NCBI GenBank assembly: GCA_035236585.1
Contig: CP141137.1
Coordinates: forward strand, 48,258,057 to 48,322,056
Length of the DNA: 64,000 nt
Reading direction: 5' to 3'
Origin: Warburgia ugandensis
Taxonomy: Eukaryota > Streptophyta > Magnoliopsida > Canellales > Canellaceae
Position numbers and translations under genes: made by a program. Position 1 is the stretch's first letter. Each line of letters starts with the position of its first letter. Shown here piece by piece: positions 12,581 through 25,900 of the stretch. The notes below the pieces were generated by a model that was given only the letters and a program-made list of their open reading frames with translations, was not told where the DNA came from and ran no database searches.

Positions 12581-12880
12581 TACATCCAAGTCACAATGTA
12601 AACTACACAAATATATAGTCCATAATAATAATAGAGGTAAGATTTTGAACAAACCATGTCCATCATTGAAATCTCCTCTATGCACCGCTTGAAGGCCCCC
12701 AATGCCCTCAACTGCTTTGCCAGCATATCATACATCCAAGTCACAATGTAAACTACACAAATATATAGTCCATAATAATAATCGAGGTAAGATTTTGAAC
12801 AAACCATGTCCATCATTGAAATCTCCTCTATGCACCGCCTGAAGGCCCCCAATGCCCTCAACTGCTTTGCCAGCATATCA
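12581..12880. repeat. 150-bp tandem duplication, two copies
   Basis: 12581-12730 and 12731-12880 are about 98% identical, with the junction at TACATCCAAGTCACAATG. The period is a multiple of three, so a minus-strand reading frame runs through both copies and gives two near-identical 50-residue blocks. I regard that frame as accidental, because the duplication lies in LTR sequence. Confidence 0.9.
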
Positions 12881-12961
12881 TACCTACTGCCTCTCTCTAT
12901 ATCTAAGGCACTGCAAAAATATCACAATGCCTCAGCAAGCTATGCTTGTGTAAGTGACCAC

Positions 12962-12992
<31 letters not shown>
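12962..12992. repeat. (AAT)n microsatellite
   Basis: About ten AAT units in a row inside the outer LTR-like repeat. Confidence 0.95.
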
Positions 12993-12996
<4 letters not shown>

Positions 12997-15474
12997 TTTA
13001 ACACAATATTAAAAATCATACATCAAATCTCAAGGCATGTGATAAAATATCAGTCTCATGAAAACATTTCTAGTATGATCTCAAATATGAGAATAAATGA
13101 TGATAATGTACAACATAATTAGCATCAAAACTAATTAAATCTATGGTAATATCCAAGGCATCAAAGACCATAATAGTGCTAAAAACAAAGCAATGAATCC
13201 AAGCTACCTGCATGTTCTAAACATGCTGAGAAAACAAAGCCTCACAAGCTTGTCAAATGACAATATCAAATCAATATAACATGTGCCAACTACATGTATG
13301 AAAACATGTCAAATTGACTGAGCTTCTAACACTCATAAATATTCTAAAATCACGTCAATATAGTGTTAAAATTTCAAAGAATATATTAATATATGTATTT
13401 ATCATCATCATAGGCACCCTCACACACAAGTCCCAAGAGTGTCAAAATCACATCAATGCAATGTGTTAAATACACAAGAAATATCTCAATGATTACGAAT
13501 ATCATCAATCTAGGGCATCCTAACATGATAGTGCAACAAGTGTACCACACACTCATATGTTCGATCATGAATACTCATACCACTCCCCCATGCTTGTTCC
13601 TTTCGAGGCTGAAAATGGCACAATCACCCCTCAAGACCTGTCGTCATGTTGTGGGTACACAGTGAATATCCATCTTGGTGCACTCTTTTGTGCAACATGA
13701 TAAAATCAATAATAAAGAAGTGCATGAACTACCATATTGTAGTGCTAATCAACTCCTGGGTCTACCGACTACTCCTCCACGTCGATACCAAAACATGAGA
13801 CTAGGTGTCTATCCCACATGGGTGAGGATCGGAACCGTAGCATGGATTACCCATGATTCCACTCCCTGTGGTGTTCACCCTTCTATGGGTTAGGTGTCAA
13901 TCATCATCGTCACAAAGTTAGAGGGCATGTGGTTAGCCCTACAACCCTCCTAGCATAGCACCCACTAGGCAAGAACACCCATTATAAATTTGCAAAAATA
14001 TGAAAATCACATATCTCATGTAGATAAAATGGATACAAAATCCTCTAGTGAAATAATGAAAACCAAGAGCACTTATGGCTCGTCATCCTAAGGCATTAAC
14101 CCTCATCCTAGGGCTACCCCTCTCAAGGATCAGCCACCAAGTCTACACCACCAAGTCCATGGATAAATAAGCAATAAATACAGGGCATTCATATGCCTCA
14201 ATAAGCCATAATAAACATAATCATTATGTAATGACTTTATAGGTTGTAAAAGAGTATTAAAATCAAGTAACATCAGTATCGCTTATAAAATATGACTAAA
14301 TCATGATTAAATCATGCATTTATGGATAAATACTAATCCATGAAATCATGTACATGGGCATCACTAGTAAATAACTCAATATCTCAATATGAAATCATGG
14401 TATAATAGTAATACAATGCCATGTATGTATGAAATTCAAAAACAGAAACATGCTCATTATTAATTGTCATCACCTACCTCAGAAGAAGAACCTTGCGTCT
14501 ATACCTCTCAAATCAATTGGACTCTTGTCTAGCTCAATCCACCTGAGTTCCACCACTTGTATACACATCACATCCAGGTCATAGTTAAAATCCGAGTTAT
14601 CTGAGTTGGATTCTTAATTAAAAAATAGCATTACATTTTCATATCTCAATATATTATGTTTCAATACAATCTAGTAGTTCATAGCCATGGGATCTCAAGT
14701 GGGGCTCCCCTCAGTTGGTTGATAATTCAAATTATGCTAATCTTCGCCCACGACCAACCATCTTGTTCCTCTTCTTAATTATTGCACTCAGATTAGGTCA
14801 ATCTCAAGTAATTTATCATTTAATCAGCCAATCAGACACTATTGCATGCAATTCATACATAATCTTATCTAATTACTGCCAAATCAACCAAATCCAATGC
14901 TTAGGATGGTAATCATACCCTATACAAGCCAATCTGAAGGACATCTAACTGCTTGCATGGTCGGATTGTCAACCAATTACCTCAAATGTGCCCGATCTAA
15001 GATATCCACACTAATCTAGTCACAATTCACCCCATGATCATCCTAGATCAAATAAAAAATTAGTAACTCTAATAAAATAATCTAAATAAATCATCTGAAT
15101 GGTACGAATCATCAAATTTGATCCAGTTTCATACATGAATCCTCGATTGATCTCAACTATTGATCAAGATAGGGTAAATCATCTAAAAAATTCTTTGGAT
15201 TAATGATATGTCATATGGAGCTTGATCTATGAATCATAAGACCATAATGGGCTATTTAGATAGTAAGATAAGGTTAGATCATCACAGATAAGATGATCTA
15301 ACATTCAATTGAAGATATGATTATGATCAACGGTTCGATCTTCCCTAATAAATGAATGGGAAGATGGGTATTGTTCCTCACATTGCAAGGATCATGGTAT
15401 TTATCTTGGATCTTTAAGACTCATTTTGGAATGGCTAGAATAGAGGATCAAAGCTCAAGGGGTTAATAGGGTCT

Positions 15475-15479
15475 ATTGT
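15475..15479. repeat. Target site duplication ATTGT, left copy
   Basis: ATTGT directly precedes the TGTAATACCC start of the gypsy element and is repeated at 32948-32952 directly after its CA end. A 5-bp duplication is the rule for LTR retrotransposons. Confidence 0.85.
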
Positions 15480-18400
15480 TGTAATACCCTCAATTTTTAA
15501 TCTTAAATTAGTGAAAAAATTAAATTAATTAAATTAAAAATTTATGCATATAATTTGGTTTTGAAAACTCAAAAACTAGAAAGTACACGTCAATAGGATT
15601 CCAACAACATGAAGAACGCAAAAAACGGAGCTAAAACGGAGAAGTTATGAGCCGTTAAAGATAGAGGGCCAAATTAGTAATTTAGAGGGGCCGAAACGCA
15701 AGGGGATGTTTTGATAATGGCACCCCTTCCATCGTCCCCTATCAGATCCAACGATTTTTCTAAAAAAATCGTTGGAGGGAAGGCATATAAGGGAAGAGTC
15801 CCCTTCCTCCTCCCAGCACGGTTCCTTCTCCAATTGACCCTACTTCGTTCAATCTGCACCAGACAAGGACATTGGCAGGGATGGTGCGGCGGCAACCACT
15901 GGCAACCTAGATCCAAAGCCCCACCAACAGACCCAAGTAACACTCCGCACCCTCTTGTCATTCTAAGCCTTTCTCAGCACCCTGTCCTTAGATCCAAGCC
16001 AGGTTTGGTTCCACCGACCGGCTAAATGACAGGGAAGATAAATCCGTCGGATCTGTGAAAAATACGAACTCCATGTTCCCTACAGAGATTGTGAAAATAG
16101 GTTGATGAAACAATGTTAGATTAGAGATCAGACCGTCCATCAAGTGCGTAAGAAACCCACGGACAAAACCTTTAACTATAAGGGAGATCCAACAGTGGAC
16201 GACATAAGAAATCACGAAGAACATTAAGTAAGAGAAATTTAGGAACGTAAGAAAAATTGAGCAAAAACCTTAGTTTTTGTAAAAAATCAATAAAAAAATG
16301 ATGTTAAAAATGGAAACTACATGAAATTTCAAGAAAAATGGTACAAAAATTGCTAAGATTGGGCACCTATGGGTTCACCGGCGACGACCGAACCCCGGTC
16401 ATCTTCCCTAGCACCAGCTCCCCCGTCAGCACCTTGGCGCTGATACTAGGATGCCAAGCAGGACGCCCCAACAGGAACACAACACAGGCGCTTGGGAGAG
16501 CCTGCGTGCGCTATCACTGAGGGCTGGGACGCCTTGCGTCTTAGCGACAGAGACGCACACGGGAGGCGTCCTAGAGCGATTGCATCTTGGGGATGCTGGT
16601 TTACGCCAGTGTAAACCCACCCGGGCCGCCAGTGTAAATTAGTGCAAATGCACCGCCTAACTCCTATAAATTAATAATATTAATTTATGTAGTATTTTCA
16701 CAAAAAAATTATTTTGAGAGCTACAGAGATCCAAATCACAATCGGAAACGTCCGTTGCAATTGTCTTGACAACACGAACCTATATTTAACTTAAAAACTT
16801 ACAAATGACCACTTTTAAAATAGAAAAATTATAAGACAGTATTGTAGTATTGACATGTACATCTAAACGTGTAAGATAAGGGAATTATATGCTCGAGTTA
16901 AGTGATCTCACATCGAGGTAGGTGATGACATTTAATGTTTTGTCTTGATTTTAAAACCTTGAATCATCATAGCATCATGATTGACTATGATTTAAATTGC
17001 ATTGTTTAAATTAATCTAAAAATAGTGAGAATCAGAATTTTTTATATTATGATTGATATTTGATTTGACAAAGTATTAAATGGATTATGATTGATGATTT
17101 CATGAGATCGATATTACGTATTTATGCATAATTAGAAATTTTCTTTCCTTATTACATCATTGAAATTGATGGATTTTCATAAGAAAAGTGGAGGCTTGGT
17201 GGCTAGTCCTTTTAGAGGCTAACCCCAGGATGAGGGGCATGCCTTGGGGATTATGAACCACGAGTGCTCCTGGTTTTTGAGATACGTGTTTTTCATGTTT
17301 TGGGTTTTATAATGGGTGCTCTCACACTGTGGATGTCATGCTAGGAGGGAGTAGGGCTAGCCACCCACCCTTCGAGATTTGTGATGTGATTGTGATAAAA
17401 CCCACCCTCGTATAAATGGATCATGAGTACTCATATCACTCCTCTGAGTGTCATTACACCCAAGTATACAATCATATCTATATGCTCATCATGCGAACAT
17501 ACAGAACAAGAGTATGGATTGTCATGCCGCAGTGGCAACCCTCCAAGGTCTCAACCACTGCCACTCCCCGTCGACACCATAAGGACACCTACCCACAGAT
17601 GGCTTTCGGTGAGGGTTTGGTAACATGGATAGTCCACACTACCAGTCCGGTCTTTTCCATGGGAACAGACGTTAAGTCTCCCTTATGGTGTCGATGGGGA
17701 GTGGTGGTGGTTGTGGCATGACAATCCATACTCTTGTTTGTGTGCTTGCATGATGAGCATAGAGATATGGTTGTATACATAAGTGTGATGACACTCAGAG
17801 GAGTGATATGAGTATTCATTATCCATTTATACAAGTGTATGGGACACTCGTAGGACCCATGTGCCTTAAGGTACCCTGTTATAATTGTATGCTCATTTAC
17901 ATTAGATCATATCATATTCTAAATACATGACATGCATGTTTTACCATACATGATGTTTTGAGATTATGTTGGCATTGCTTATAATGATTTTACTTTCATA
18001 GATGATAGATCTTCTTATTATATTACCACTGTTATTCGATTATTCTATCATTATTACATTAAATGTCTATGTACCTACACAAGCAATAGCTTGCTAAGGC
18101 ATTGCTTTGTTTAGCAATACCTTAGATCTTGAGCACGATAGCAGGAAGGGCAAGACTATTGAGAGACCATGATTGCAGTGGGAGATTCCTATACTTTGAC
18201 TGATAAATAGTGACGTGAGTTAATAAACGGATTACCATTTGATTTTCTTTGTGGACTGCATACTTTCATTTCATGGGATTTATTATGATAGTTATACATG
18301 TGATGGACATTGAGGTGGGATGTTATGATGGATAGACCCTGGGCCACATTGTTATTATGTTTTGGATATTTATTGTTTTGAAAATAAAGACACCAATGAT

Positions 18401-18616
18401 TTGACGTTGGTTTGTCATGTGTATTGTTTCATTTGTATCAACGTGAAATTTTACTTATGTCTTAAATTATAATCATGATGTTGTGGAAAAGGAAAATAAC
18501 ACTCGGAGGTTTTCAATAAATAATTTATAGAATCTTTTTATTTTGGAATCTCGACTATGACTATTATTATTATTATTATATAAATAAAATAAAATAAAAT
18601 AAAACCCAGGGTCACA
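15480..18616 (+). repeat. 5' LTR of gypsy element (3137 bp)
   Basis: It starts TGTAATACCCTC and ends GGGTCACA. It matches 22466-22941 plus 30624-32947. It differs from the 3' LTR by two larger length differences: about 175 bp present only here at 16449-16624, and an extra inverted arm at 17391-17583. The short frames at 15.6-16.6 kb and 17.4-17.8 kb are LTR sequence. The stem-loop 18094-18125 (CTAAGGCATTGCT pairing with AGCAATACCTTAG) corresponds to the structure at 2528-2567. Confidence 0.88.
17404..17838. repeat. Large imperfect inverted repeat inside 5' LTR
   Basis: The left arm 17404-17583 is the reverse complement of 17682-17838, with a spacer of about 98 bp. For example, TATAAATGGATCATGAGTAC (17411-17430) pairs with sequence ending at 17831. 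The right arm lacks about 22 bp present in the left. The 3' LTR (31863-32160) has only the right arm, so this palindrome is private to this copy. Confidence 0.85.
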
Positions 18617-18618
18617 GT

Positions 18619-18630
18619 TGGTGTCAGAGC
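18619..18630 (+). other. Primer-binding site (tRNA-iMet type)
   Basis: TGGTGTCAGAGC lies two bases after the end of the 5' LTR. It differs by one base from the standard plant TGGTATCAGAGC site complementary to the 3' end of initiator tRNA-Met. Confidence 0.85.
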
Positions 18631-18756
18631 CTAGTCTATTCCATCATAAATCCTTACAAATGTCCACTTATATAAAAGTAGCAGTCCATAAATTGTAGTT
18701 AAAGAGGAACTAGGAGAGAGGAACTTACACTTAGTGGTATTTAAAATTTTTGATAG

Positions 18757-19225
18757 ATGGCTTCTCAAAGAAGAACAAGGTCTACCCCTGCTACGCTAGT
18801 TGCCCCACCTGCTGAGTCCTTTGATCAAGCGGATCTAGATGCTGAGATGGTAAATAGGGTAATGCTAGGGCTTATACCCCTCATACAGCAATAGGTTAGG
18901 AATGCGATTCAGGTCGTGAACCCTAACCCTGTCACACCACCTCCAATGGCACCTGTGGATTTATCGGTTCATTCCGCTCACCCCGTACAGGATCCACTAG
19001 TACCTAAGACCACGGAGGGTGATGTTACGAGTGATACTAAGAAGTCAGATAAACTATTAGAATGATTTCAAAAGAGGGTGACACCCTTCTATGGCGATGG
19101 TGATACTAAGGAGGCTAAGCGATGGCTATTCGAGGTAAAGAGGACATTTCATGCAATGAAGATTGCACCCGAGAGTTCTTTTCCATCCAGGATAGGCGGA
19201 GGCATCACACCAGGTCGTTGAAGGT
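18757..19225 (+). pseudogene. gypsy gag remnant, internally deleted
   Basis: An ATG at 18757 opens MASQRRTRSTPATLVAPPA, then a stop at 18892 (CAA TAG). The frame continues with a Pro-rich linker to KKSDKLLE-stop-FQKRVTPFYGDGDTKEAKRWLFEVKRTFHAMK, the start of the retrotransposon gag domain, with the F-x-G-x-x-D-x-x-x-A-x-x-W-L pattern. After about 19160 the rest of gag, including the CCHC knuckle, is missing and the sequence runs within about 60 bp into the protease. Gag packages the element's RNA; this one cannot be complete. The start is chosen because it is the first ATG after the PBS that opens a gag-like frame. Confidence 0.7.
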
Positions 19226-19229
19226 ACTC

Positions 19230-22200
19230 TTCTAGTCTCAGACCGGCATGCTATGGCCCTCTTTGACACAGGATCCACTCATTCTTTTATATCATGCATT
19301 TTTGCATCTTGTCTTGATGTATGCGTGCATAAATTAGCATTTGGATTAGATATTATAACACTTGTGGGAGAGACAATAGAGATTACTGAGTATCTCAGGG
19401 GGATACCTATGGAGATATTCGGTGTGAGGATGGACTCCAACTTCATTTTATTAAACATGGTCAACTATGATGTTATATTTGGGATGGATGGGCCACCATA
19501 GACTGCCAAAAGAAGTGGGTCATTTTTCATATACCTGGGCAACCAAAGATATTGTTCCAGGGTAGAAAGGGACAAGCAAGTACATGCATCATCTCTGCTA
19601 TGAAGGTGGCATGATTTTATTCATGAGGTGTAGAGCATTCCTCGTGTATGTGATTGTTGAGGACAGGAGGCAGCCACAGCTTGACGATATTGATGTTGTC
19701 TGTGAGTTTGCATATGTTTTCCCTGAGGTGTTACCTGGATTGCTGCAAAGCAGGGTGGTTGACTTTACCATTGACTTGGTGCCAGGTACATCACCTATCT
19801 CTAAGGCACCATACCGAATGGCTCCAGCAAAGTTGAGAGAGCTTAAAGTGCAGTTGCAAGAGTTATTAGATGAGGACTTCATCGGGCCGAGTGGATCACC
19901 ATGGTGAGCACCAGTCCTTTTGTGAAGAAAAAGGATGGATCACTAAGACTATGCATTGACTATCAGTTGTTGAATAATGTTACTGTAAAGAACTGATATC
20001 CCTTGCCATGCATTGATGATTTATTTGATCAGCTCCAATCAGCACAAGTATTCTCCAAGATAGACCTGAGGTCAGGATATCATCACATGAGGGTTAGAGA
20101 GGAGGACATCTTGAAGACTGCTTTTAGGAGTCTCTATGCACTATGAGTTCTAGGTGATGTCGTTTGGATTGACAAATGCACCTGCAGTATTCATAGATCT
20201 CATGAACCGTGTCTTCTGAGCTTACTTGGGTAAGTTTGTGATTGTCTTCATTGGTGACATCTTGATTTACTCGCCTAGCCATGAGACACACAGGGAGCAT
20301 CTTCACACGGTATTGGACACACTTCGTCGACGTCAGTTATATCCCAAGTTTAGTAAGTGTGATTTTTGGTTACATCAGGTGCAATTTTTAGGCCACGTGG
20401 TATCTAAAGATGGAGTGGCCATGGTATCAGTGCTACATTGAGAGAGGCCTAAGACAGTGATTGAGATATGTAATTTTCTTAGTTTGGCAGGATATTATCA
20501 TCGTTTCATAGAGGGATTCTTGAAGATTGCATTACCATTGACCACCCTGACCAGGAAAGACACTCAATTCGTTTGGACCAATGCTTGTGAGGAGAGCTTC
20601 CATAAGCTCAAGAGGAGACTTACTACTGCCCCAGTGTTGACATTACCATCAGGTGCAGGCAGTTACATAGTTTATTACGATGCCTCTAGTAGGGGATTAG
20701 GAGCAGTGTTGATGCAGCATGAGAAGGTAACCTATGTGTCGAGACAGTTGAAGACACATGAGGTAAATTACCCAACACATGATCTAGAGTTAACGACAAC
20801 GGTATTTGCCCTGAAGTCCTAGAGACATTATCTATATTGCTAGAAGTTTGAGGTATTCACTGATCATAAGAGCCTCAAGTACTTCTTTACTCATAGTGAT
20901 TTGAATATGAGGCAGCATAGATGGATGGAGTATCTCAAGGACTTTGACTTCACCATACAGTACCATCCTGGGAAGGCTAACATGGTTGCAGATGTCCTGA
21001 GTAGGAAGTTTGGAGTACTGATTTCCAATTTATCGACTCAATCTAAGTTCTTTGATAGGATTTTGGAGGCACAGGCCAAAGATAAAGAGACACAGGACAT
21101 GGCAAATTTTATGAGAGGGTCGGATGGAGGAGTCAGATTCAAGGGTAGGATGGTAGTACCGACAGATGATGATTTGAAGCATGAGTTACTTCAGGAGGCA
21201 CACCAGTCCCAATATACGATCTATCTTGGAGGTACGAAGATGTATCAAGATCTTAGGAGACATTTTTGGTGGAACGGTATGAAAAAGGATGTTGAAGAGT
21301 GCATAGCAAGGTGTCTGACCTATTAGTAGGTCAAAGCTAAGCATCAGCATCCATCAAGACTACTTCAGACATTGGACCTTCTTGAGTGGAAGTGGGATCA
21401 TATTACCATGGACTTCATTGTGGGTCTTTCGAGGACTGTTAGCAACCATGACATGATATGGGTCATTGCGTACAGGTTGACTAAGTTCGCTCATTTCCTT
21501 CCTATCAGATAGAATCAGACGGTGGACAGCCTAGTAAAATTGTATGTCAAGGAGATCGTGAGTCTACATAGAGTTCCCTTGACAATTATATCGAATCAAG
21601 ACACTTAGTTTACCTCAAAGTACTAAAAGAGCGTGCAAGAGGCTCTAGGATCGAGGCTAAAATTTAGCACAGCATTTCACCCTCAGACAAATGATCAGAG
21701 TGAGAGAACCATCCAGACGATTGAGGATATGCTACAAGCTTGTGTTATGGATTTGAAGGGTAGCTAGGAAGATCATTTACCACTGGTCGAGTTTGCCTAT
21801 AATAACAGCTATCACGAGAGTATTTGCATGGCTCCATATGAGGCACTTTATGGAAGACCTTGTTAGTCACCCTTATGTTGGAGTGATGTAGGAGAGAGGC
21901 ACATAGTGAAGTCCAAGTTGGTGGAAGAGTGCGAGAGAAAGTCCGACTTCTTCGGAAGAGATTATTAACAGCTCACTGCCTACAAAAGAGTTATCTGAAG
22001 GTGAGCATGTATTCTTGAGGGTTTCCCCAATGAAAGGAGTGATGAAGTTTGGGAATAAAGGGAAGCTTAGCCCTAGGTACATTGGACCTTTCGAGATATT
22101 ACACAGAGTTTGGTCAGTAGCATACCAGCTAGCCTTACCACCATAGTTGGCAAATGTACATGACATTTTCTATGTATCCATGTTGAGGAAATACGTACCA

Positions 22201-22400
22201 AATCCCTCACATGTGTTGGAGCAAATCCCAGGAGAGTTGCGGCCTGATATGACATTTGAGGAGAGACCTGTGTGCATACTGGATACGAAAGTCAAGGAGT
22301 TGAGAACTAAAACTATTTCATTAGTTAAAGTCCTTTGGCAGCATCATTTACTACAGGAGACCACAAGGTAGACAGAAGAGGAGATGTAGAGGATCCACCC
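19230..22400 (+). pseudogene. gypsy pol polyprotein remnant (PR-RT-RH-INT)
   Basis: Domains in order: aspartic protease ALFDTGSTHSFIS (19255 on); reverse transcriptase from about 19740 with [29 protein letters not shown] and [15 protein letters not shown]; RNase H from 20457 ([34 protein letters not shown]); integrase from 21170 with the HHCC region GGTKMYQDLRRHFWWNGMK, then DFIVGLSRT and AFHPQTNDQSERTIQ. The catalytic RT motif reads F-I-G-D at about 20247, against the usual F-I-D-D or Y-x-D-D, so one catalytic Asp is lost. At least a dozen in-frame stops (for example at 19905, 19996, 20143, 20218, 20820 and 21325) and frameshifts after 21900 show long inactivity. The final TTTTGAGGACAAAATTTTAA is a typical gypsy pol end. 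Confidence 0.88.
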
Positions 22401-22449
22401 AGAGTTATTTACATAAAGGTATGTATCGAAATTTTGAGGACAAAATTTT

Positions 22450-22465
22450 AAAAAGGTGAGAAGGA
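22450..22465 (+). other. Polypurine tract of gypsy element
   Basis: AAAAAGGTGAGAAGGA lies directly before the TGTAATATCC start of the 3' LTR. It is the expected site of plus-strand priming, with one T interruption. Confidence 0.75.
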
Positions 22466-22941
22466 TGTAATATCCTCAATTTTTAATCTTAAATTAGTAA
22501 AAAAATTAAATTAATTAAATTAAAATTTTTATGCATAGAATTTGGTTTTGAAAACTCAAAAACTAGAAAGTACGTGTCGATAGGATTCCAATGACATAAA
22601 GAACGCAGAAAACGGAGCCCAAATGGAGAAGTTATAAGCCATTAAATATAGAGGGGCAAATTAGTAATTTAGAGAGGCCAAAACATAGGGGCTGTTTTTA
22701 TAACGGCACCCCTTCCATCCTCCCCTATTAGATCCAATGATTTTTTCAAAAAAATCGTCGAAGGGAAGGCGTATAAGGGAAGAGTCCCCTTCCTCCTCCC
22801 AGCACGCTTCTTCTCTAGTTGCCCCTACTCTGTTCAATCTCCACCAGACAAGGACATCAACAAGGATGGTGTGGCAGCAACCACTGGCAACCCATATCCA
22901 ATGCCCCACCAGTAGACCCAGGTAACGTCCCCCACCCTCTT
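22466..22941 (+). repeat. 3' LTR of gypsy element, first part
   Basis: TGTAATATCCTCAATTTTT starts the LTR, matching 15480 onward. It is broken at 22941 by the nested element; the last five bases CTCTT are the target duplication. It continues at 30624. Confidence 0.88.
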
Positions 22942-25900
22942 TATAATGACCCTGAATTTTTGTAACTTATTAAGGCAAATTCATAAAGTTTGAATTTTTA
23001 GAAATTCTGGGCTGAAATTTTAGGTTATTGAAAATTCTCTTTTTATGGAGATTATATCATGAATTAAAACATAGAAATTATGGATGTACTTGAAAAACTG
23101 ATCGAAACAACATTAAGTACGTTCAATTCTGAGTTAAAATGAAAATTCCTTAATTTTCTCCATTTAGGGGTAAAATGGTAATTTTACCCATATTCCATAT
23201 CCAAGAAATAAGACCTCAATATTCCTAATGTACTCATAAATATGATTCCAACGCCACTAAGTACGCTCAATTCTGAGTTCGGACAAATATTGCCTATTAT
23301 TCTCCAATTTTAGAGTTACAAGGGCAAAAAGGTCTTTTTACATAAAAGTGGGGCCCACAAAGTGGGCCAACGTTCTAGAAGCAACAATAATTGCTCAGTT
23401 CATTATTGCTGGTAGTGGAGAATGTAGTGGAGAATGGAGAATGCACTTGTAATAAAAAATTATAAAGTAATAAAATATCCTATCAAAAGAAATGATAAAA
23501 AAATTCAAATTTGGTTATAAATATGTACCAAAATTTTCCAAAATTTTTCACAACCTTAACCACAAAATTTCTAAATCTTCCCTAAAGTTTCAGCCCCAAA
23601 TTCTCATTCATTCCTCCCCAATCTCTATTTTTCTTATTTCTCTCTCCTCTTTCTAAGTGGAACAAGAGACCTAAATTCAATTAGACACTCCGTTCCAGGT
23701 AGAATCTCATCAATTCCACCATCCATAATCTCCTATACTACATTATATACAAAATCCAAAAATCAATTTCAAGATCCAACGGTTCCAACAACAGATAATC
23801 ACAAAAAGGTGGACAATCGGGCTATATTATCATCAACCGGTAATTCTCTCAAATTGGGTATCAATTATATTTTTTTTCTCCAATCAGGTAGGTGGAACTA
23901 CTTCCCATACATATTTATTATGGTTTAGTATAATTTTTATTTTTCTGTAATTTAATTTGAATGAAAAATGGTAAAAATAAAGTAAATACAAGAGCCTTCA
24001 ATTCATAGTGATAGAGAGCTCAGATGAAAATTCTAAGCTTTCCAATCGATCTAGAAGGGTCAAAAACCCCTAGTATATAATTTTTAAGAAAATCTAACAA
24101 GGTTTGGGCCCTCAATTGAGAGAGATTAGTTCTACTAGGCCCATATCAAATCTGGACCCTAAGAACGGCTGTAAAATTCAATTTAAGATTGTGGAGTCAT
24201 ATGACCTCCAAATTGAGATCGGAAAGGAGCTATGGAAATCTTGTAATGTCTAGTTTCTAATGAAGTCATAATATTTCTAAAAATTATTTCTGTATTTTTC
24301 TGTATTTTGGAAATAAGTGTCCAATTTCTAAGATCTTCAAGATCTGAGGTGATCAGATCTTGGAAATTTATTTTAATGATGATATAATAATGTAATAAAT
24401 TAATATCTATGGTTAATTTGGACAGATCTTGGATAAATTAAGGGATTTTCCCTTTACGGTAGAAAAACCCTAAAATAAAAATAAAAAAATACAAAGGGAC
24501 CCACTTGATCAATGAGATCAAGTATGATCAGATCTTTGGGATGGATTAAATGGATGATATTATGATGAAATCAAGTTAGATCATGGATGAAAAGTGACAA
24601 AATCAAGTGGATTTGATTTTTGGATCTTAATGGATTAAAAGCCTTAAAGGTAATTAAAACCTTTGATCTAAAGGAAAACACCTAAGATATAATGGTCGGA
24701 TCATATTTAAAGGATTATAATAATCTTAATATAATTACTTTAATTGTCTTTTATTGGATATAGAAGTGTAAATGTGATTTATGTTCTAAGTTAGAAAGCA
24801 TGATAGTGTAATATTTAAATTTTAGTATGATATGCCCTAAATGAGTAATTTGTTAGTAGATTTGATTATCTTAAGATCATGTTAGTGTAAATTAGATATT
24901 TAAACATGATTCCATTAAGATAGAAGTACAATTTTATGTATTTCATAACTTATGACCATGTTAGTTTTATTTCACTAGCTTAAGTTACATTCATAGGAAG
25001 AATGTTAGTATATAGTTGTTAAACTTATATTTGGTTTATGCTTTCAAGTTTATGATTTTCTTATTGTCAAATTTTATTCAATTGTTAAGTAGTTGTTAAG
25101 ATATAAGGAGCATAAATCACCAAAAATGTAAACTAATGAAATATAGAGATTCATGGACAACTAAGATCAATGGATGACACTATTCATATCCATGGAAATT
25201 AATAAAAATCAATTAGAGAAGGGACTTAAGGTAAAAAGCTCATAGGAATCTTGTCAAAGGTTGAGCTAGTACCACTCCAATGGACTCTGAACATTGTGGT
25301 TATAGGTTGTATACAAGAGCCAAGTGCTTTTCCCCCACCTCCTGTTGACGTAAGAGAGGTCTAAACGCCTCCTTACATGAGGGTTGTATTAACCACTTTT
25401 TGAGCAGACTTTAACTAGTAAGTACTAGTCATCCTGAAATAAGGAGGAGTTGTCTAGTAATAGGAAGAAATAAATTATCTTCAACTAAGTAAGACACTAA
25501 CTAGTTGAATAATAATAAGAACATAAAAAGATAGCAAATTATCTAACCCTAATAAAAATAGTAAGTAAGATAAGGATGATCGAACAAGATGAGATCATGT
25601 ATGATAAAAAACAATAAGGAAAAAGAAACATCAATGTAAATTAGATTGTTATGTATGATATAGATAGTATTTGTATAGATGATATTAAACCCATGGATAT
25701 ATGATATTCAAGGGAGAAAGATTCAGTCATCCTACACAAGGATGATCAAAAGACCATGTAGTATGTACCATTGATTAGAAAAATGACATTATACATATGA
25801 TTTGACAGATAGCTGTTGATCGAAACTATAGTAGATTTCAAGGAGTAAGAATACCTTATTGAGGTAGGTGGATTATTAAGAATGCCTTTACATGAAGATT

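Larger units (their letters stand above)
12130..15479 (-). mobile_element. Minus-strand gypsy-like LTR, left part (outer layer)
   Basis: Read on the minus strand, this resembles the LTRs at 15480-18616 and 28336-30618. It shares the sequence around TTGGTGGCTGATCC (14125-14140) and GATGAGGG (14098-14105), the ATGAATACTCATACCACTCC block (13567-13586) and the AGCTTGCTGAGGCATTG stem-loop (12903-12935). The sequence resumes after the inserted gypsy element, at 32953-33960. The left border is approximate. It carries a 150-bp tandem duplication and an AAT microsatellite. The reading frames inside it are repeat-derived and I do not consider them genes. Confidence 0.6.

Noticed and set aside
12505-12876. 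A 123-codon minus-strand frame with an internal 50-residue repeat
   Set aside because: It results from a 150-bp tandem duplication of LTR sequence and resembles no known protein.
15645-16642. Several frames of 60-104 codons on both strands, some fairly GC-rich
   Set aside because: They lie inside the 5' LTR of the gypsy element. The equivalent part of the 3' LTR does not keep them open.
17416-17834. A pair of similar proteins encoded on opposite strands
   Set aside because: The similarity comes from the two arms of the inverted repeat in the LTR, not from two genes.
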